Program-made: the position numbers and the translations under genes
Assembly: GCA_964517125.1 (NCBI GenBank)
Contig: CAZFBD010000009.1
Span: 1 to 64,000 of the forward strand
Direction of reading: 5' to 3'
Length of the DNA stretch: 64,000 nt
From: SHLQ01 sp964517125
Lineage (GTDB): Bacteria; Actinomycetota; Acidimicrobiia; Acidimicrobiales; SHLQ01
The notes under the pieces: generated by a model
What the model was told of the DNA's origin: nothing
The model's input: the letters and a program-made list of their open reading frames with translations, nothing else
Database searches by the model: none
Shown here: positions 16,896-29,671 of the stretch, piece by piece
How the letters are laid out: every line of letters begins with the position of its first letter
Position numbering within the stretch: position 1 is the stretch's first letter

Positions 16896-18706
16896 TGTCC
16901 GACCCCCGGTTCCGGGTCGGTCGGCGAGGCAGAGCGCAACAGGTCTTCGATCTCATCGATCGGTCCGAGCTGGGACTCGACGATGGTCCGGTACAGCTCG
17001 CTCTCGTCGAGCAGCTCCCCGTGGGTGCCATTGCCGACGAGCCGGCCGTGGTCGAGCAGCAGAATCCGATCTGCGCTCAGCGCTGCAGACACCCGCTGCA
17101 CGACCATGACCACCGTGGTGTCGGCGTGGTCCTGGGCGAGCCTGGCCTGGATACGGGCTTCGGTCGCCACATCGACGGCGCTCGTGGTGTCGTCGAGGAT
17201 GAGAATCGAGGGTGCCGCCACGACCGCACGAGCCAACGCAATCCGCTGACGCTGTCCGCCCGAAAGGTTGCTTCCCTTCTCAGCCAGATCGGTTTCGAGT
17301 CCGTCGGGGAGCGCCCGGAGGAACGTGTCGGCATCGGCAACATGCATGGCACTGGAGATCTGCGCATCGTCCGCGTCGGGTCGGCCCATGCGGATGTTCC
17401 GGTCGGCGCTGCCGGTGAAGATGTGGGCCTGCTGCAGCGCCACAGCGATGTGGCTTCGGAGATCGTCGATCCGGACATCGCGTACGTCGACACCGTCGAC
17501 GCGTACCGTTCCCGAGGTCACGTCGTAGAAGCGCGGGATGCAGCTGATCAGCGACGTCTTTCCGGACCCGGTGGCACCCAGGATGGTGACGGTCTCGCCG
17601 GGGCTGATCTCGAACGACACGTCGTCGAGCACAGCAGGACCCGACGGTTCTCCGTCTGCGTTGAGGTAGTGGAGCGTGACGTTGTCGAACTGGATTGCGC
17701 CACGGACGGTGTCGAGTGGGGCGGGGTCGGACGGATCCGCGACGTCGGGGCTCGTGCGGAAGATGTCTCGGAATCGGGTCATCGACGTGGCGAGACGTCC
17801 GAGCTCTGGCAGCACGAACGCCAGGAAGGCAATGGGCAGCATTGCGGTGAGGAGGTAGTTGAAGAAGGTGGTGAGCTCGCCAGCTGTCAACGACGAAGCG
17901 CCCTCTCGGGCCGTGAAGAACAGCGCACCGGATACGGCGATGTAGATGAGCGTGACGAAGCTGGGCTCGAGTATCGCCACTCGCCGCGCTGGCCGCATGG
18001 CGGCCTGGTAGAGATCGGAGTTCCTGGATGAGTAGCGCTCGATCTCCAGCGGTTGGCGGACGAAGTTCTTCACGACCTGCACGCCGGCCAGGTTCTCCTG
18101 AAGAACGGTGTTCAGTGAGTCGAGGCGCTCCTGCTGTGCGGCATACAGGGGGTTGAGTCGGGGAATGATCCAGCCGATGAGTGCCACGTTCATGCCGAGC
18201 ACAACAAGTGTGGGCAGCAGCAGCGATGGCGTCTCGGTCGCGACGAGGATGAGCGCACCAGTGAGCATGACCGGGGCCCGGATCACCATGGTGATGGCCA
18301 GCATCATCGCATTTCGAAGAATGGAGATGTCGCTGGTGAGGCGCACGAGTAGCGGCCCGGTACGGAACCGGTCGATGTCGCCGAACGACAGCGAGGAGAT
18401 CTTCTCGTACAAGGCCAGGCGGGTCTGATGTGCGGTTTCGGTCGCGACGCGGGACGCAAGGTTGGCAGCCACCGCAGCACTGAGCATGGACAGGACCGCG
18501 AAACCCAGCATTCGAAGCGACGTGGTGAGGATCACGCCCGTGTCCTGATTCCGGACACCTTCGTCGATGATCCGCTGGATCTGCTGAGGGATGAGGAGTT
18601 CGAGCAGGACGGACGTCACCGAGGCCACCTGCGACCAGAACAGCAGCCACTTCTGCGTAGGAGACATCCGTTTCACCAAAAAGACAAGTGATTCGACCGC
18701 TCCCAT
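16892..18706 (-). CDS. ABC exporter half-transporter with a degenerate ATPase site (first gene of pair)
   Basis: This 604-residue protein has a membrane domain (residues about 15-310) followed by the ATPase domain. Walker A is GATGSGKTS and the signature LSGGQRQRI is intact. Walker B reads ILILDDTTS, with Asp in place of the catalytic Glu, and the H-loop reads MVVQRVS, with Gln in place of His. This is the pattern of the degenerate partner in heterodimeric exporters such as TM287/288 or BmrCD. It is transcribed before its 4-bp-overlapping consensus partner. Confidence 0.88.
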   Translation of the reverse strand: MGAVESLVFLVKRMSPTQKWLLFWSQVASVTSVLLELLIPQQIQRIIDEGVRNQDTGVILTTSLRMLGFAVLSMLSAAVAANLASRVATETAHQTRLALYEKISSLSFGDIDRFRTGPLLVRLTSDISILRNAMMLAITMVIRAPVMLTGALILVATETPSLLLPTLVVLGMNVALIGWIIPRLNPLYAAQQERLDSLNTVLQENLAGVQVVKNFVRQPLEIERYSSRNSDLYQAAMRPARRVAILEPSFVTLIYIAVSGALFFTAREGASSLTAGELTTFFNYLLTAMLPIAFLAFVLPELGRLATSMTRFRDIFRTSPDVADPSDPAPLDTVRGAIQFDNVTLHYLNADGEPSGPAVLDDVSFEISPGETVTILGATGSGKTSLISCIPRFYDVTSGTVRVDGVDVRDVRIDDLRSHIAVALQQAHIFTGSADRNIRMGRPDADDAQISSAMHVADADTFLRALPDGLETDLAEKGSNLSGGQRQRIALARAVVAAPSILILDDTTSAVDVATEARIQARLAQDHADTTVVMVVQRVSAALSADRILLLDHGRLVGNGTHGELLDESELYRTIVESQLGPIDEIEDLLRSASPTDPEPGVGQ

Positions 18707-18892
18707 CAGGTCACTCTATGCCCGCCTGTTCTCATCCGTTCTCGCCGGTGCTCGGAGCGATCGACATCGACCCGACCACGCTCACTGGGCGAATTACCAC
18801 AGACCGTGCCTCAAATTGCATCTGTAGACTCGATTCGGTGACAATGAGGCCTGGTGCGGTGGTGGGCTGCGCCAATCGGTGAGAACGGCGAC

Positions 18893-20788
<1,896 letters not shown>

Positions 20789-20867
20789 GGCTCGCTGTCT
20801 GTCGTGATCGTTTCCATGTCAGACTGGGGAATCGGGGCCAACCAGGCTCCGGCGAGGGAGAACACCG

Positions 20868-23699
20868 GTGGCGACACCGAACATCGCGGGCTACAGCATC
20901 GAACGTCTCCTCGGGCGCGGCGGATTCGCTTCCGTGCACCTCGCTGCCGATGGCACCGGACAGCAAGTCGCCCTCAAAGTGCTGCTCTCCCACGTCGACG
21001 ACACAGGTGATCTGAAGCGGTTCGAACGCGAGCGCCTCTCGATGTCGGCGCTCGGCGGGCACCCGCACATCGTCGGGATTCTCGACAGCGGCGAGACGAC
21101 CGAGGGCCGGCACTGGATGGCTCTCGAGTACGTCCGCGGCGGCTCCGTTCGAGACCAGCTTGCCGAGTCCGGAGCCTTTCACTGGGCCACGGTGACCACG
21201 ATTGGTGTGCAGCTGTGCTCGGCGCTCGCTGCGGCGCACCGATCAGGTGTACTGCACCGCGACATCAAACCCGCCAACATTCTCTACGACGGCGACAATG
21301 CCAAGCTGACCGACTTCGGCATCGCCCGACTCATGGGACAGAGTCAGCTCACGGCGGCTGAGTCGATCATCGGCACCTTGGCCTACACCCCTCCCGAAAT
21401 CCTGCACAACGAGGGATTCGATGGCCGGGGCGACATCTACCAACTCGGCATCTCGCTCTACGAAATGCTCCTTGGTCGCGCTCCGTTCAAGTCGGGCACG
21501 AGCGACAACAAGGCCATGGTGATCCGCCGAATTCTGGAGAACCCCGCGCCGCCACTGGCGCAGTTCGACATTCCCGGGCCACTGTCCGACCTGCTCGACG
21601 AAGTTCTGGCCAAGGACCCCGCCGATCGCCCCCAGACCGCCGACGACTTCGGTCGACGGCTCAACGAAGTGGAAACGCTGCTCGGCCGCCCACAAACCGC
21701 ATTCGCAGACCCGGTTCCTGTGCCGGTCGCCGACCCCCGTCCCGTCGTCGATGAGATGCCCGCCGAGCCCGAGACCCCACCCATTCTTCCGGTACCCGAT
21801 CCGCCAACTCCGACTCCGCCGACAGCCGAGCCGCCAACGCCGGAGCCCATGTCAGCTGCTCCCATTGCCGCTGACCCCGACGTGACGCTCGCCGATTTCC
21901 GCCCGGCCGACCACACCCAGGTCATGCCGCAGCCCGAGACGATCGTCGCCCGCCCGGTTCGCCCACAACTGCCCGAGCCAGCGCCAACGAGGGCGGTTGA
22001 GCGGCATCGAGGTCGCAATGCGGCGGTTGCCCTCCTCGGAACGGTAGCTCTCGCGGTGGCCGGATTCCTCCTGTGGCAGACGCTGCAGACCGATCCTCAG
22101 GACTCGACTGAGCCGCCAGCGAACACCGACGAAGGCACCCTCGAGATCGTGCCCACGCTTGCCCAGATCGACCAGGGCGCGTTCGCTGCACCCCCGGGTT
22201 CCATCGGCGTGGTATTCGGCGCCGTTGCAAACCAGTTCGGACTGACCGCAGTTGGCGGCACCGGTGACGGTGGATCTGCCACACAACAGACCAGCGTCAT
22301 GTGGACGATGGACGGCGAAGGCACGTGGACGCACTGGCCTCAGTTCGCGACCGCAGAAGACGCCGACCCCACCGGACAACGCTTGCGGGGAATCGGCATT
22401 CTCGATGGTGTCGCCTTCCTTGCCGTTGGCGAGTCCGACAACGACGGTGTCGCCTGGATTGGTGACCGAGTCGTCCGAATGCGGCCAACCACCGACAGCA
22501 CCTTCACCGGCGCCGGATCACAACGCCTGCTCGGCGCTGCCGGTGACGTTGGGCGAAACGAGTTCCTCGTCGTCGGCGAGCGACGGGACGATTCAGGCAG
22601 CGTGCCGGGCTTGTGGGTCGTCGCAGCCGGCGAATCGTGGGCCGACCCCGTATGGGCTGCAGTACCGCTGTCCGGGCAGAACCCCGGCCGGCTGACCGAC
22701 GTTGCCGTTGCGGGCGATTTCGCAACCGCCGTTGGCTGGGAAGACGTCGACGGCACCCGCCAGAGCGTCGTGCTGCTGCGGTCTGAGGGTTCCTGGTCGC
22801 GGTTGCTCGCCCCGATCGACGACGTCGAGCTCCAGGCCGTCGACCTGGTCGGCGACCGGCTGGTCGCAGTCGGCACCCGCACCACTGCGGGCGCCATGAT
22901 TCCGGTTGCCCTGGTAGCCGACGTGAACGGCAACGGTTTCCTCCACGATCTTCCGGCTGGCACCGGCGACGCCCGGGCCCACGATGTCGTGGCGACTCGC
23001 GCCGGTGTCTTCGCCGTGGGTATGACTGCCGAGGTTGCTGGTACGGCAGCGCTCGACCAGGGCCTGGTCGATGGCGCGATCTGGCAGTTGATTCCCGGCG
23101 ACGAGCCCGAGGACGACTCGTGGACCACTCGGGACTCCGACCAGCTTCGGGCCGAAGGCCTGCAGGAGTTCTGGGCGGTTGTGGAGTACGACGGCGCAGT
23201 CTTTGCCCTCGGGCGTGCCACGCACGACGACGGCCGCGAAATCGCAGCCGGGTGGACCGTCACCGTCGACCTCGGCGACACCCAGGCCGACATCGACGAC
23301 GAGGTCGCACAGGCACAACGCGAAGCCGCACCCGATGCGCCCGTGTCCGAAGTCGAAGGCGGCGACTCCCCATTGGGTGTCGCCTTGGGCGGGTGTGCGG
23401 CTCAGGCGATTGCCGATGCCCGCGATGCATCGGGCCAGGACGAGCTCAGCATGCAACCGGTCCTGATCGACGCCACCCAGGACTTTGCGCTGTGGATCTG
23501 CGCGGACTCCGATGCCCAACTCTGGTATCACGGAGCCCAACGCGACGGAGAACAGTCCATCACGCTTCCGGCCACGGAGGTCACCGGCGGGTACGAGGCG
23601 CGAAACGGCGAGACCACGTACCGGGTTGTCGACGGCCGGCTGACGGTGCAGGCCCCCAACGGCGAGATCACGCTGGATCAGCCGCTGCTCGACAACTGA
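20868..23699 (+). CDS. Membrane-anchored Ser/Thr protein kinase with an extracellular sensor domain
   Basis: This 943-residue protein carries an N-terminal Hanks-type kinase domain (residues 8-275) with GRGGFASV, catalytic Lys in VALKV (K37), HRDIKPAN at about 130 and DFGIAR. A Pro-rich juxtamembrane linker (about 285-375) and one membrane helix (VALLGTVALAVAGFLLW) follow. The external region of about 530 residues has repeated short beta-rich units and looks propeller-like; there are no PASTA repeats. It starts at GTG 20868. It probably senses an envelope signal and phosphorylates cytoplasmic targets; ligand and targets are unknown. Confidence 0.88.
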   Translation: MATPNIAGYSIERLLGRGGFASVHLAADGTGQQVALKVLLSHVDDTGDLKRFERERLSMSALGGHPHIVGILDSGETTEGRHWMALEYVRGGSVRDQLAESGAFHWATVTTIGVQLCSALAAAHRSGVLHRDIKPANILYDGDNAKLTDFGIARLMGQSQLTAAESIIGTLAYTPPEILHNEGFDGRGDIYQLGISLYEMLLGRAPFKSGTSDNKAMVIRRILENPAPPLAQFDIPGPLSDLLDEVLAKDPADRPQTADDFGRRLNEVETLLGRPQTAFADPVPVPVADPRPVVDEMPAEPETPPILPVPDPPTPTPPTAEPPTPEPMSAAPIAADPDVTLADFRPADHTQVMPQPETIVARPVRPQLPEPAPTRAVERHRGRNAAVALLGTVALAVAGFLLWQTLQTDPQDSTEPPANTDEGTLEIVPTLAQIDQGAFAAPPGSIGVVFGAVANQFGLTAVGGTGDGGSATQQTSVMWTMDGEGTWTHWPQFATAEDADPTGQRLRGIGILDGVAFLAVGESDNDGVAWIGDRVVRMRPTTDSTFTGAGSQRLLGAAGDVGRNEFLVVGERRDDSGSVPGLWVVAAGESWADPVWAAVPLSGQNPGRLTDVAVAGDFATAVGWEDVDGTRQSVVLLRSEGSWSRLLAPIDDVELQAVDLVGDRLVAVGTRTTAGAMIPVALVADVNGNGFLHDLPAGTGDARAHDVVATRAGVFAVGMTAEVAGTAALDQGLVDGAIWQLIPGDEPEDDSWTTRDSDQLRAEGLQEFWAVVEYDGAVFALGRATHDDGREIAAGWTVTVDLGDTQADIDDEVAQAQREAAPDAPVSEVEGGDSPLGVALGGCAAQAIADARDASGQDELSMQPVLIDATQDFALWICADSDAQLWYHGAQRDGEQSITLPATEVTGGYEARNGETTYRVVDGRLTVQAPNGEITLDQPLLDN

Positions 23700-23700
23700 C

Positions 23701-25566
23701 TCAGGCGGCCACCTGCATGGGTGGCTCGCCCGACAGACCGTCGATGAAGTCTGCCGACGAACACGGTCGATCGAAGAGATAGCCCTGCCCAGTGGCGACT
23801 CCCAGTCGGCGCACCGCGTCGAGCTGTTGGTCCGTCTCGATGCCCTCGGCCACCACGTTCAATCCGTTCCGGTTCCCGAAATCGGCGATCGCCATGAGGA
23901 GATCATCGGCGTCGGGGGTGCCGACCCTGCCGATCAGCGACCGGTCCAGCTTCATCTCCGAAAAGGGAAAGGTCAGGAGCTGCGTCATCGACGAATAGCC
24001 CGTGCCGAAATCGTCGATCGACAGTCCGACTCCCATTGATCGAAGTTCGGCTGCGACCTGCGGGGCGACCTCACCGGTCGACAGCGAATCGGATTCGGTC
24101 ACCTCGAGGGTCAGGCGACTCGGTGCAATCGACGCCTGTGCAAGCTCGTGATTCAGGCGTTGCGGCAGATCGCCGTCCTGCAGGTGCGTCGCCGACACGT
24201 TCACGGACACACTCAAATCGGTGCGACCGATCTCGGAAAGGTCATGCAGTACTTCGATTCCCCGCGCGATCATCGCCCGATCGAACTGGTGCGAGAACCC
24301 GCGTTCCTCAATCTGCGGAATGAACACGTCGGGGTAGACCATGCCATCGGCACGGTCCCAGCGAGCGAGCACTTCGACACCGCGCACGTCACCGGAGTCA
24401 AGGTCGACCAACGGTTGCAGGTACGGCACGAACTGTCCCGATGCGATCGCATGCTCCAGGTCGGCCGAGCGGATGTTCGCCCGTCGCAGTTCTTCCCGGA
24501 AGTCCGCGTCGCTCACAACGATCGAGTTCTTGCCTCGCTTCTTGGCTTCGCGTAGCGCTGCGCTTGCGTGGGCAACGAGGTCGTCGATGCCGCCCTCTGA
24601 CGGGCGAAGCGAAACCATGCCGGCCGACGCACGAATGAACGGACGCCTCCTGGCGAACAGCCCGGACTCGGGAGCGAGTCGCATGACCTCGAGCTGATCG
24701 GCAATCGCTTCGAGGTCACCGCCCACTCCGGCAGCGATGAACTCGTCGCCGCCGAACCGGCCAACGCTCCACTGCTCTGGGAAGACGGCTTGGAGCGATG
24801 TTGCGACCCGAGCCAACAGCCGGTCGCCGGCGTCGTACCCAAGCTGGTCGTTGACCGTCTTGAAATCGTCGAGGTCAACGAAGACGCAGTGAATCGTCTC
24901 GTCACCGGCGGAGGCGGTCGTACGAAGATCGGCCAACACGCCGGATCGGTTCAGCAGCCCGGTCAACGAGTCCGACCGGGCCGAATGTGATGCCCGTTCG
25001 GCGGTGATGACGGCATCGACCCGCCGGGAAATCAGGTCGTCCACCAGTCCGGAGATCCCAGCGGCGCCCCACCCGAGATGGATGAGAACGCCGAAGATCA
25101 GAACGACCTGCGCCCAGTGGTCCTGGAAACCCAGCACGAAAAGGTAGGGAACCGAATACGCAGCGTTCGTCAGCAGCACGTTCCGCTGGTACGTCTGTGG
25201 CAGGTACACGGCGTCGCTGGCGATACCGAACACCAGCACCGAGGTGAGGATCCACGCGGTGTTCACGTCGGCCGCATCGTCCAAGACCAGGAGCGGAAGC
25301 GCAGCCCAGGCCACCGAGGATCCCGAAACCCACCACAACTCGAACACACGGCCGAAACGGCTCTCCACCTGTCGGGTCGAATAGCCGGCAACCACCTGTG
25401 AGAGCAGGACAAACGCCCACGCGGCCACGAACAGGTCGCCCCAGAACATGACCAGCACAAAGACGGCGACGCCCAGGATTCCCGTTGCATCGAGCGTGCT
25501 CACGCGGGCGCGTTGCTCTTCGAAGAGGCGGTCCGCTTCGTGCGCTCGGCGTTGGTCCCGGTTCAT
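23701..25566 (-). CDS. Membrane GGDEF-EAL cyclic-di-GMP enzyme
   Basis: This 621-residue protein has six or so N-terminal membrane helices (residues about 30-190), a GGDEF domain with intact GRFGGDEF, and an EAL domain. The EAL motif reads EVLARWD, within the tolerated E-x-L-x-R pattern. NVSA, EVTES and DDFGTGYSS are also intact, so phosphodiesterase activity is plausible. It would make and/or degrade c-di-GMP at the membrane. ATG 25566 (MNRDQRRAH) is preferred to ATG 25599, which would add 11 residues. It converges on the kinase gene with 1 bp between stops. Confidence 0.87.
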   Translation of the reverse strand: MNRDQRRAHEADRLFEEQRARVSTLDATGILGVAVFVLVMFWGDLFVAAWAFVLLSQVVAGYSTRQVESRFGRVFELWWVSGSSVAWAALPLLVLDDAADVNTAWILTSVLVFGIASDAVYLPQTYQRNVLLTNAAYSVPYLFVLGFQDHWAQVVLIFGVLIHLGWGAAGISGLVDDLISRRVDAVITAERASHSARSDSLTGLLNRSGVLADLRTTASAGDETIHCVFVDLDDFKTVNDQLGYDAGDRLLARVATSLQAVFPEQWSVGRFGGDEFIAAGVGGDLEAIADQLEVMRLAPESGLFARRRPFIRASAGMVSLRPSEGGIDDLVAHASAALREAKKRGKNSIVVSDADFREELRRANIRSADLEHAIASGQFVPYLQPLVDLDSGDVRGVEVLARWDRADGMVYPDVFIPQIEERGFSHQFDRAMIARGIEVLHDLSEIGRTDLSVSVNVSATHLQDGDLPQRLNHELAQASIAPSRLTLEVTESDSLSTGEVAPQVAAELRSMGVGLSIDDFGTGYSSMTQLLTFPFSEMKLDRSLIGRVGTPDADDLLMAIADFGNRNGLNVVAEGIETDQQLDAVRRLGVATGQGYLFDRPCSSADFIDGLSGEPPMQVAA

Positions 25567-25662
25567 TGTTCTAGAATTCGGCCCTGGCGAAGAAAACATG
25601 AGCCATTCGGCCCATGCCGCGGTTCATGGTTCAACTCGAGCGGAAAGTGACGATAGAAGATC

Positions 25663-26292
<630 letters not shown>

Positions 26293-26293
26293 T

Positions 26294-26884
26294 TCACACG
26301 CTTCGCCCGAGAAGCGAAACGAGACGAACACCCGGAGATGCATCTTCGGGTGGCTCCACCTGTCCTGCCGTGGAGAAGAACTCTGAACCCCGGATCTGGT
26401 CAAACATGGGGAAGAGAAACTCGAGCGCCGCCTCGGCGAGCTCGTCGGGAAGCTCCAGCGGGATGTTGCACGCCGTGGCGAGGTCCCAGGCGTGGGTCAA
26501 CACATCGACCAGACGGAACCGGGCCACGACACTGCCCGGTCGGTCGCCAACCGGGTGCGCCACCACCTGCTCCATCGCGCCGGGCCGACGGAACGCTTCG
26601 ATCGCTGCAAGCGCAGTACCACGCCAGGTGGCCATGGGGTTGGGACCCAGAATGGATGGGTTGATCGCCTGACTCACATCGAGGGGCTTACCATCGAAGA
26701 GCAGCGGGATGGATGCGTCACCGAGCACGACATGGCTGATGAGTGCCTGGACATCCCAGTCGGCGCACGGTGTTTCGAGCTCGAGGTGCTCGTCGTCCAC
26801 CTGGTTCAGCACGTTGCCGAACACCGCCATTGCAGCGACTGCATCCTCTGCGGGATCGGTGCCGAGGGGCGGACGGTCGGTCAT
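26294..26884 (-). CDS. TIGR03086-family (DinB-like, mycothiol-type) protein
   Basis: This 196-residue helical protein carries the family phrase ETPCADWDVQALISHVV near residues 35-53 and DVLTHAWDLA near 128-137, with conserved His residues suited to metal binding. The family is related to mycothiol-dependent maleylpyruvate isomerase and is almost confined to actinobacteria. No substrate is known. The gene sits 1 bp from the stop of guaA and reads in the same direction, downstream of it. Confidence 0.8.
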   Translation of the reverse strand: MTDRPPLGTDPAEDAVAAMAVFGNVLNQVDDEHLELETPCADWDVQALISHVVLGDASIPLLFDGKPLDVSQAINPSILGPNPMATWRGTALAAIEAFRRPGAMEQVVAHPVGDRPGSVVARFRLVDVLTHAWDLATACNIPLELPDELAEAALEFLFPMFDQIRGSEFFSTAGQVEPPEDASPGVRLVSLLGRSV

Positions 26885-26885
26885 G

Positions 26886-28448
26886 TCACTCCCACTCGAT
26901 CGTGCCAGGCGGCTTCGAGGTGATGTCGTAGGCGACCCGGTTCACTCCCGAGACCTCGTTGATGATGCGGTTCGACATGCGGTCGAGCAGTTCGTAGGGC
27001 AACCGGGCCCAGTCTGCAGTCATGGCGTCCTCGGAGGTGACCGCTCGGATGATGACCGCATCGGCGTAGGTGCGTTCGTCGCCCATGACGCCCACCGAGT
27101 TCACTCCGGGCAGCACGGCGAACGCCTGCCAGATCTCGCGGTCGAGGCCGGCGAGACGAATTTCCTCGCGGACGATGAAGTCGGCTTCCTGCAGGATGGC
27201 GACCTTCTCGCGAGTGACCTCGCCAATGATCCGCACGCCAAGGCCCGGGCCGGGAAACGGCTGACGCCAGACGATCTCGTCGGGCAGGCCGAGTTCGGTG
27301 CCGACCGCCCGAACCTCGTCCTTGAACAACGCTCGCAACGGTTCGACGAGCTCGAACTCGATGTCGTCGGGGAGCCCGCCCACGTTGTGGTGGCTCTTGA
27401 TCTTTGCTGCGTCGGACGTTCCGGACTCGATCACGTCGGGGTACAGGGTTCCCTGCACCAGGTACTGCGCACCGACGACCTCGGACTTCGCTGCTTCGAA
27501 CACCCGGATGAACTGTTCTCCGATCGTCTTGCGCTTCGCCTCGGGGTCGATGACACCCTGCAGATGTTCGAAGAACCGGTCGGCAGCACTCACATGCTTC
27601 AGTTCGATCTTCTGGTGTCGCTCGAACGTCTCGACGATCTGATCGGACTCGCCCTTGCGCATGAGACCGGTGTCGACGTAGACGCACGTGAGGCGATCTC
27701 CGACCGCCTTGTGGACCAACGCCGCCGCCACTGCCGAATCGACGCCGCCGGAAAGAGCGCAGATGACACGTCCGTTGGAGCCGACCTGCTGTTGGATCAG
27801 CTCGACCTGCGTGTCGATGACGCTCGCCATGGTCCAGGCCTGCGATGCCCCGCACGCCTGACCGAGGAACTGCTCGATGACGTGCTGGCCGTGTGGGCTG
27901 TGGACGACCTCGGGGTGATACTGCACGCCGTACAGACCACGATCGGGGTTCTCGAACGCTGCGACCGGAGCGTCGGGGGTCGACGCCGTGACTGCGAATT
28001 CCTGCGGCATGTCGGTGATGGCGTCGAAGTGACTCATCCACACGGTCTGCGATTCGGGTGTGCCGCTGAGCAGGCTTCCGGCCTCTTCGCTCACGGTCAG
28101 TTCGGTACGCCCGTATTCGCCACGCTCGTTGCGTCCGACCGTGCCCGCATTCTGGTGGGCGATGAGCTGCGCTCCGTAGCAGATGCCCAGCACGGGGATT
28201 CCCAGGTCGTAAACCTCGGGATCGATGGCCGGCGCACCTTCGACGTGCACCGACTTGGGCCCACCGGAGAAGATGATGCCCGCGGGTGCCTTTGCCTGAA
28301 TCTCGGCCACGGTGATGGTGTGCGGCACGATCTCGGAATACACACGAGCTTCTCGGACACGACGCGCAATCAGCTGTGCGTACTGCGCACCGAAATCGAC
28401 GACGAGGACGGACTCCTCGGTGGGGTCTTGGGCTTCAGCCTGGCTCAT
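26886..28448 (-). CDS. guaA: GMP synthase (glutamine-hydrolysing)
   Basis: This 520-residue enzyme converts XMP to GMP with glutamine and ATP. The class I amidotransferase domain (residues about 15-205) has the nucleophile in VLGICYGAQ and a downstream HPEV. The ATP pyrophosphatase domain carries the P-loop SGGVDS. The C-terminal dimerisation domain ends in KPPGTIEWE, as in the family. The start overlaps the stop of guaB3 by 4 bp, giving a guanine-nucleotide operon. Confidence 0.96.
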   Translation of the reverse strand: MSQAEAQDPTEESVLVVDFGAQYAQLIARRVREARVYSEIVPHTITVAEIQAKAPAGIIFSGGPKSVHVEGAPAIDPEVYDLGIPVLGICYGAQLIAHQNAGTVGRNERGEYGRTELTVSEEAGSLLSGTPESQTVWMSHFDAITDMPQEFAVTASTPDAPVAAFENPDRGLYGVQYHPEVVHSPHGQHVIEQFLGQACGASQAWTMASVIDTQVELIQQQVGSNGRVICALSGGVDSAVAAALVHKAVGDRLTCVYVDTGLMRKGESDQIVETFERHQKIELKHVSAADRFFEHLQGVIDPEAKRKTIGEQFIRVFEAAKSEVVGAQYLVQGTLYPDVIESGTSDAAKIKSHHNVGGLPDDIEFELVEPLRALFKDEVRAVGTELGLPDEIVWRQPFPGPGLGVRIIGEVTREKVAILQEADFIVREEIRLAGLDREIWQAFAVLPGVNSVGVMGDERTYADAVIIRAVTSEDAMTADWARLPYELLDRMSNRIINEVSGVNRVAYDITSKPPGTIEWE

Positions 28449-29557
28449 GGTTGCTGCACCAGGATCTCAGCCTTCTGGAAGTCCTTGAGATCGGTGTAGC
28501 CACACATGGCCATGGACTGTCGGAGGCCACCGGCGATGTTGAGCGCGCCATCGTCGGCGTGGCTGGGACCGTTGATGATCTCCTCGAGCGTGCCCCGTGC
28601 GGGCGTTTCGATGCGGCCGCCCTGCGGGACGGTTGGATGCACACTCTGCACGCCCCAGTGCCAGCCACGTCCGGGCGCTTCGCTGGCTGCGGCAAGCGGA
28701 GCGCCGAGCATGACGGCGTCAGCGCCGCACACGACGGCTTTGGCAACATCGCCGCCGGTCGCCATGGAGCCGTCGGCGATGATGTGTGTGTACACGCCGG
28801 TCTCGTCAAGGTGACGCATGCGAGCTGCCCGTGCGTCGGCGAGGGCCGTCGCCTGCGGTCCGCCAATACCAAGGACACGACGGACGGTGCTGGCACGCCC
28901 GCTGCCGACACCAACGAGGATGCCGGCGGCACCCGTTCGCATGAGGTGCAGGGCAGCCGAGTAGCTTGCGCAGTCGCCGACGATCACCGGCACCTCGAGG
29001 CGACGAATGAACGTCTTGAGGTTCAGCGGTTCGCTCTCGTTGCGGCTGACATGCTCGGCCGAAATGACCGGCTGCTGAATGACGAGCAGCCCGAGTTCGG
29101 CCTTCAGGATGGTGTCGATGTGGTCGGCGGTTCGCTGTGGGCTGATGGCCGCACAACTCACGACATCGGCGTCGTTGATCTGGCGAATCCGCTCCACGAT
29201 GAGGTCGGTGTCAACGGGAGCCGCGTACAGCTCCTGCATGCGGGCCATCGCCGTTGGCTCATCGAGCTCGGCGATTTCGGCGAGCACGGTGTCGGCATCC
29301 TCGTATCGGGTCCAGAGACCTTCGAGGTTCAGCACACCAACACCACCGAGGCGTCCGATCTCGATGGCGGTCGCTGGCGAGACCACCGAATCCATCGCCG
29401 ATGCCATGAACGGCAGGTCGAACCGGTAGGCGTCGATCTCCCACGTCAGGTCGATGTCCTCGGGATCTCGGGTACGTCGGGACGGGACGATGGTGATGTC
29501 GTCGAATCCGTAGGCTCGGCGCCCGGATTTGCCCATACCGATATCGATCTCAGCCAC
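28445..29557 (-). CDS. guaB3: GuaB3-family IMP dehydrogenase-related protein
   Basis: This 370-residue TIM-barrel protein belongs to the GuaB3 group, related to IMP dehydrogenase and GMP reductase and common in actinobacteria. It lacks CBS domains. The loop that holds the catalytic Cys in true IMPDH reads GVGSGRASTVRR here, with no Cys, as is usual for GuaB3. The IMP-site-like DGSMATGGDVAKAV is conserved. The biochemical role is uncertain. The 4-bp overlap with guaA supports a link to purine metabolism. Confidence 0.85.
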   Translation of the reverse strand: MAEIDIGMGKSGRRAYGFDDITIVPSRRTRDPEDIDLTWEIDAYRFDLPFMASAMDSVVSPATAIEIGRLGGVGVLNLEGLWTRYEDADTVLAEIAELDEPTAMARMQELYAAPVDTDLIVERIRQINDADVVSCAAISPQRTADHIDTILKAELGLLVIQQPVISAEHVSRNESEPLNLKTFIRRLEVPVIVGDCASYSAALHLMRTGAAGILVGVGSGRASTVRRVLGIGGPQATALADARAARMRHLDETGVYTHIIADGSMATGGDVAKAVVCGADAVMLGAPLAAASEAPGRGWHWGVQSVHPTVPQGGRIETPARGTLEEIINGPSHADDGALNIAGGLRQSMAMCGYTDLKDFQKAEILVQQP

Positions 29558-29671
29558 TGCGAAACCTCTCGCTGGAAAGAGAAAACACTATCCGGAACTG
29601 GGGCTGGCCCTACCATTGGATCGGGAGATGGCTGGATTCCCGGAATCGGCGCACTCCCGCACCATTGGTGC

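Noticed and set aside
26709..28499. 596-codon plus-strand ORF opposite guaA
   Set aside because: guaA is unmistakable on the minus strand. The plus-strand product lacks any family feature.
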